NCBI GenBank assembly: GCA_041164045.1
Contig: JBEAQD010000022.1
Coordinates: forward strand, 1-25,882
Origin: CALRBF01 sp041164045
GTDB taxonomy: Bacteria > Patescibacteriota > Minisyncoccia > SW-4-49-11
Reading direction: 5' to 3'
DNA length: 25,882 nt
Made by a program: the position numbers and the translations under genes. The notes beneath the pieces are model-generated. The model searched no databases and was not told the origin of the DNA. It was given only the letters and a program-made list of their open reading frames with translations. This document shows, one piece after another, positions 22,724 to 25,882 of the stretch (its first letter is position 1; each line of letters begins with the position of its first letter).

Positions 22724-23263
22724 GTGAGTGAAGAAAAGAAAATAACAGAAGAGCAGACAGAAGAAGAACAAGGTTTTTGGGCTAAAAATATTATCTCTAT
22801 TATCTTAATAGTCTTTTTGATAGTGAGTGGTGTATATGCCTTTAATAGAGATACTGAAGATAAGAGTGTAGAGGAAAAGGTAGAAGAGATCAAAAATGAA
22901 GGGGAAAAAACAGAAGCGAATGATGATGAAAAATATGAAGAAGTAGCACCAGATAACACTGATATTCAAAAATCTGAGACTAAGATTACTATCAAAGCTA
23001 ATGCTGGAGATGGAGTCACACATTTAGCTCGTAAAGCCGTAGCTGAGTACTCCAAAGATAAAGAAATTACTCTATCGAAAGAGCAAAAGATATATGCTGA
23101 GACAGTCTTAAAGAACAAGTACTATAAGCATCATCTAAATTTATCTCAAGAATTAGAATTTGAAATCAGTGATTTAGCAGAAACAGTAGAAAAAGCTAAG
23201 AACTTATCTGAAAAAGAAATTCAAGCTTGGAGTAAATATACTCATCTAGTGCCGTCACTATAA
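22724..23263 (+). CDS. Single-pass membrane protein with LysM-like C-terminal domain
   Basis: 179 aa from a GTG start. An acidic cytoplasmic N-terminus (SEEKKITEEQTEEEQGF) is followed by one membrane helix at about 25-41 and a Glu/Asp/Lys-rich linker to ~85. The C-terminal domain runs TIKANAGDGVTHLARKAVAEY... and ends with a LNLSQELEFEISDL stretch that recalls the closing LxxGQxLxIP of LysM domains, with a long insertion. Similar GDGVTHLAR-type proteins appear in CPR genomes from memory; a wall- or glycan-binding role is inference. It follows prmC and ends at a clear terminator. Confidence 0.82.
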   Translation: MSEEKKITEEQTEEEQGFWAKNIISIILIVFLIVSGVYAFNRDTEDKSVEEKVEEIKNEGEKTEANDDEKYEEVAPDNTDIQKSETKITIKANAGDGVTHLARKAVAEYSKDKEITLSKEQKIYAETVLKNKYYKHHLNLSQELEFEISDLAETVEKAKNLSEKEIQAWSKYTHLVPSL

Positions 23264-23296
23264 TCAATATCAAAAAGATAATATACAATTTAATCA

Positions 23297-23332
23297 CTCT
23301 CCTTATCCTGTTTAGAGTAAGGAGAGCTTTTT
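23297..23332 (+). terminator. Rho-independent terminator after the LysM-like gene
   Basis: CTCTCCTTA (23297-23305) pairs with TAAGGAGAG (23318-23326), a 9-bp stem with a 12-base loop, followed by CTTTTTATTT. The T run overlaps the stop codon of the convergent transglycosylase gene. On the minus strand the same stem lacks a U tract. Confidence 0.82.
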
Positions 23333-24689
23333 ATTTACCTAATAATTCTTTTGTACGGGCAGCTTCATTCAAAATTTTATCAGCATACCACATATTCTTG
23401 ACATTACATCCTCCGAGATAACATAAAGCAGCTCTTCTCTCCAATTCTTCATTACCAGCAATAGATTGTTCACTTTTACCTAATAATTTTAATCCCATTG
23501 CTAACATAGCATCTTCAATATTCCATGGACTTACTGGACCTCCTTTTAATTGTCTCAGTCTAGTTTCATATCCGGCCCAAGTAGTTGGCATAAATTGAGC
23601 CGGCCCCATGGCACCCCCTGTACCTCTTGGATAATTAGGGAATGGACATCCTGATACAGGTTGAGTTAGAGGCAACCCCAAATCACGAATAATTCGTTCA
23701 AATGTTTCTTCTTCTTTTTGATAGTTTATTTTTGTATTATTTCCTGGTCTCGTAGCGCATCCACTCAAAGAATCTTTATAAAAAGATCTACCTACATTTG
23801 CTCCTAATCCAGATTCGACTTTCAGAATACCCACCATATATTCAGGTCGTATTTTATTGCCAAATCGTGCTGCATTTCTTACTGCAAGAGCATATGCCTC
23901 CTCAAGAGAGATTGCCCCTGGTCTACCATCAGCTCCATTTAGAACTCTAATACTATTAAGTAGATTTTGTTTAGTAGCAAAGGATTCTTTTAGTAAAGCT
24001 TCATACTCTGACTGTTGTCCTTTAGTTTGAGCTAATAAAGTCTCTTTGTCTTCCTGGGTTTGCTCTAATAAACTCTTTTGCTGTTCTTGAGACTGTTTGA
24101 GAGCCATTAATTCTTCCTCTTTATCAAAGAGATGCTGTTTTTCAGCTACAATTTCTTTTTCCTTAGCTGTAATAAGGGTAATAGATTCAGTAATCGAATC
24201 TTGCATAACTCCAGTCTTCTGAACAGAACCTAATAAATCAGATAATTGATTTTGAGATAACACTACTTCGAATAAAGACACATCTTTTTGGACATAAAGA
24301 CTACTAATATACTCTTTAATCAAAGCTTTTTGAGCTATAATAGTTTGCTCCAAGATAGCAATATAAGATCTAGTCTCACTCAATTCCGCTTTAATTAATT
24401 CAATATCTTTATTAGTAATATCTAAGTTCTTTTGAGCAGAATTAATCTCATTATCTAAAGTATCTATCTCCTTTGCTAATGTTCTGACCTGAATATCAGC
24501 TTCTTTTTTAGTCTCTGTTAAATCTTTAATTTTAACTAGTTCTTGGTCTAGATTCTTTCTAGTTTCCTCTAGTTTAGAATTAGCTAATAGAATATTAACT
24601 GGATAAGATATTAAGGATAAAACTAAAATAAAGATACTTACTAAAGATTTTATTTTTCTTATTAGTTTTTTTTGATTTTTTTGATTCAT
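23331..24689 (-). CDS. Secreted coiled-coil lytic transglycosylase (MltB-type catalytic domain)
   Basis: 452 aa. A signal peptide or anchor lies at about 15-36 (SLVSIFILVLSLISYPVNIL). A long coiled coil spans about 38-245, of the PcsB/EnvC-like kind. The C-terminal domain has the putative catalytic Glu at 292 (MVGILKVESGLGANVG) and GAMGPAQFMPTTW at 359-371, as in MltB-family lytic murein transglycosylases. It would cut peptidoglycan glycan strands, with the coiled coil as a regulator or localiser, as at the division septum. The combination of this coiled coil with an MltB domain is the notable feature. It lies 17 bases downstream of the bL25 gene in the same operon. Confidence 0.9.
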   Translation of the reverse strand: MNQKNQKKLIRKIKSLVSIFILVLSLISYPVNILLANSKLEETRKNLDQELVKIKDLTETKKEADIQVRTLAKEIDTLDNEINSAQKNLDITNKDIELIKAELSETRSYIAILEQTIIAQKALIKEYISSLYVQKDVSLFEVVLSQNQLSDLLGSVQKTGVMQDSITESITLITAKEKEIVAEKQHLFDKEEELMALKQSQEQQKSLLEQTQEDKETLLAQTKGQQSEYEALLKESFATKQNLLNSIRVLNGADGRPGAISLEEAYALAVRNAARFGNKIRPEYMVGILKVESGLGANVGRSFYKDSLSGCATRPGNNTKINYQKEEETFERIIRDLGLPLTQPVSGCPFPNYPRGTGGAMGPAQFMPTTWAGYETRLRQLKGGPVSPWNIEDAMLAMGLKLLGKSEQSIAGNEELERRAALCYLGGCNVKNMWYADKILNEAARTKELLGK

Positions 24690-24706
24690 ATTTATGAGAT
24701 TAAGGC

Positions 24707-25366
24707 TTATTCGTCTTTCTGGTCTTTAGCATTTTTATCAGTCTGAGATCTCTCTAGAGCATCTAATTCTTCTTTGGTCAATTCTGGCTCTTCTTCTGCC
24801 TGAGGTTCTTCTGTAATAGCTATCAACTCATCAGCATCCAAGAGAGCTTCTACTCCTTCTGGTAATTCTAAATCACTTACTCTAATTACATCATCAATAG
24901 TTTCAAGTTTGGTTAAATCAACTACAATGCGCTCAGGTAGGTCCTTAGGTAATGCCTTAACTTCAATTTCTTGATGAATTTTAATCAAAGTATTCCCTGC
25001 TTTTTCTGATTGAGAAGTTCCTTCAAATTCAAGAACTACTGGAGTCTCAACTTCTTCATTAAGGTCAGGGGCAAAAAAGTCTACAGATAGGATTTCTGAT
25101 TTAAGAGGATTTTTTTGTATATCCTTAACCAAAGTAGTATAAGTTTTATTCTCCAAAACCACATTTACCAAGGTAGATTCCTCAATTTCAGACAATAATT
25201 TGGTAAGCTCCAAAGAATCAACTTGAATCAACTCTGGTTTATCCTGTCCTAAACCACTACCATACAAAACTCCTGGAACTACACCTTTAGCTCTTAGAAT
25301 AGCTGTTTTTTTGCTACCAACTTGTTCTCTTCTCTCAACTAATAATGATAATGTTTCCTTTTTCAT
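24707..25366 (-). CDS. rplY: Large ribosomal subunit protein bL25 (CTC/TL5 form)
   Basis: 219 aa: an N-terminal L25 5S rRNA-binding domain (about 1-90, RREQVGSKKTAILRAKGVVPGVLYG) plus the C-terminal TL5/CTC beta domain (about 95-185, ending VEALLDADELIAI). A highly acidic tail follows. The two-domain form is common outside enterobacteria. It is first in a two-gene operon with the transglycosylase, behind a good promoter, and has no SD. Confidence 0.94.
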   Translation of the reverse strand: MKKETLSLLVERREQVGSKKTAILRAKGVVPGVLYGSGLGQDKPELIQVDSLELTKLLSEIEESTLVNVVLENKTYTTLVKDIQKNPLKSEILSVDFFAPDLNEEVETPVVLEFEGTSQSEKAGNTLIKIHQEIEVKALPKDLPERIVVDLTKLETIDDVIRVSDLELPEGVEALLDADELIAITEEPQAEEEPELTKEELDALERSQTDKNAKDQKDE

Positions 25367-25377
25367 ATAGATCTAAC

Positions 25378-25407
25378 TTGACATAATTATACTTATGAAT
25401 GTATTAT
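25378..25407 (+). promoter_or_regulatory. Predicted plus-strand promoter overlapping the bL25 promoter
   Basis: TTGACA (25378-25383), an 18-base spacer, then TATTAT (25402-25407). It would drive the 37-aa ORF at 25449. The -10 overlaps that of the opposite-strand promoter almost exactly. Confidence 0.55.
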
Positions 25408-25431
25408 ACACTATATCTTATAAAATTTCAA
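25403..25431 (-). promoter_or_regulatory. Predicted promoter of the bL25-transglycosylase operon
   Basis: On the minus strand, TTGAAA (25426-25431), a 17-base spacer, then TATAAT (25403-25408). The leader is about 30 bases to the ATG at 25366. Confidence 0.65.
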
Positions 25432-25448
25432 ATAACTTTATTAAGAAT

Positions 25449-25562
25449 ATGAATAAGAAGTTCAAAGCTAAAAAAATCATCAAGAAAGTAGGTTTATCTA
25501 TTGGTTTTACAATTACCTTGTTAGGATTATTATCATATATAATAGCTCCATTTTTTATATAA
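25449..25562 (+). CDS. Possible 37-aa single-pass membrane peptide
   Basis: ATG at 25449, TAA at 25560-25562. A basic N-terminus (MNKKFKAKKIIKKVG) is followed by a hydrophobic helix (about 16-37) ending in PFFI. The shape is that of a small membrane peptide or a signal anchor without a mature domain. A plausible promoter lies 40 bases upstream; no SD is seen. It could be a real small protein or a decayed 5' end; I recognise no family. Confidence 0.5.
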   Translation: MNKKFKAKKIIKKVGLSIGFTITLLGLLSYIIAPFFI

Positions 25563-25630
25563 TAATTAACTTTATTTTTTAGTACATAGTTTTTTGTAAG
25601 TCATCAAAGTAAGTCAACCTAAAACCAGAT

Positions 25631-25658
25631 AAGGTAGTATTAGTTATAACACTACCTT
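25631..25658. repeat. Hairpin between the 37-aa ORF and the partial gene at the right edge
   Basis: AAGGTAGT pairs with ACTACCTT (8 bp) and, after one mismatch, TTA with TAA, loop GTTA. On the minus strand a TTTT lies 5 bases downstream, so it may be a weak terminator for the partial gene ending at 25698. No strong U tract is present on either strand. Confidence 0.4.
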
Positions 25659-25697
25659 GTGCTAATTTGTGAAGTTTAATTTTATCAGATAAAGTAT

Positions 25698-25882
25698 CTA
25701 TGGATTAACTTCTCTAATGGTGCTACTTCCAAAGTTAGTGATGGTTCCACAACTCTTCTTGCCCGTTGTTCTATTATCTCCTCCAGATTTTGTTACTTCT
25801 ATCCATGGACTATATCTTCCAAAATCTAGTCCTACATAACTTAAATTTTGTGTCAAATTTAAATTACTAGTAGCTCCATTTG
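25698..25882 (-). CDS. 3' end of an unrecognised minus-strand gene (C-terminal 60 aa)
   Basis: Translation on the minus strand from the window edge stays open for 60 codons and stops with TAG at 25698-25700. The visible part begins NGATSNLNLTQNLSYVG and ends STIREVNP; it is rich in Gly, Thr, Asn and Ser and has one cysteine near the end (KKSCGTITN). The composition is that of an exported strand-rich domain, perhaps a pseudopilin-like C-terminus, but this is a guess. The start and any signal sequence lie outside the window. Confidence 0.6.
   Translation of the reverse strand, partial: NGATSNLNLTQNLSYVGLDFGRYSPWIEVTKSGGDNRTTGKKSCGTITNFGSSTIREVNP

Noticed and set aside
1..25882. CRISPR array or other tRNA/rRNA genes
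   Set aside because: No regularly spaced direct repeats and no second cloverleaf or rRNA segment were noticed on reading.

Overview
The window looks like a chromosomal segment from a Candidate Phyla Radiation (Patescibacteria) bacterium, or a similarly reduced, probably monoderm lineage. Most of it is very AT-rich: one sampled core line, 9001-9060, has 13 G/C in 60. Core genes are tightly packed and mostly lack a Shine-Dalgarno (SD) sequence. TGA appears to be an ordinary stop (it ends the PilO-like gene at 3989 and the secreted-protein gene at 13552), and long genes such as recG carry no in-frame TGA. This argues against the UGA-glycine code of Gracilibacteria and Absconditabacteria. The taxon is inferred from gene content, not from a marker tree.

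Layout. 1-6196 (minus): type IV pilus operon pilM-N-O, a 56-aa membrane protein, pilB, a CheY-like regulator, pilT and the start of pilC. No secretin or pilP is present. 6258-6968 (plus): comF. 7056-10844 (plus): khpA, trmD, a membrane protein, tRNA-Arg(GCG) and recG. 10848-13331 (minus): a glycosyltransferase and a DUF4012 protein. 13552-16707 (minus): four monocistronic genes for predicted secreted proteins. 16794-20158: a second glycosyltransferase (plus), then an O-antigen-ligase/polymerase-like protein and a Wzz-like protein (minus). 20159-20587: a spacer with a 113-bp inverted-repeat element. 20588-23263 (plus): rpmE, prfA, prmC and a secreted or anchored LysM-like protein. 23331-25366 (minus): a coiled-coil lytic transglycosylase and bL25. 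25449-25882: a 37-aa ORF and the 3' end of an unrecognised minus-strand gene.

The part most worth attention is 13.5-16.7 kb. At least three of the four genes there are strikingly GC-rich (34/60 at 13561-13620; 38/60 at 16141-16200) inside an AT-rich genome. All four have signal peptides and paired cysteines, and each has its own terminator. Yet their promoters are AT-rich and match the host pattern, TTGACAAAAT then TATGCTA. Unlike the core genes, three have SD-like sequences, and in three the leader can fold over the SD or start codon. The island splits a surface-polysaccharide locus, so an envelope or cell-contact role is plausible. None of the four proteins is recognised.

The other genes fit a lifestyle built around surface structures and DNA uptake: pili, ComF, polysaccharide synthesis and wall hydrolysis, mixed with translation genes (TrmD, RF1, PrmC, bL31, bL25, KhpA) and repair (RecG).
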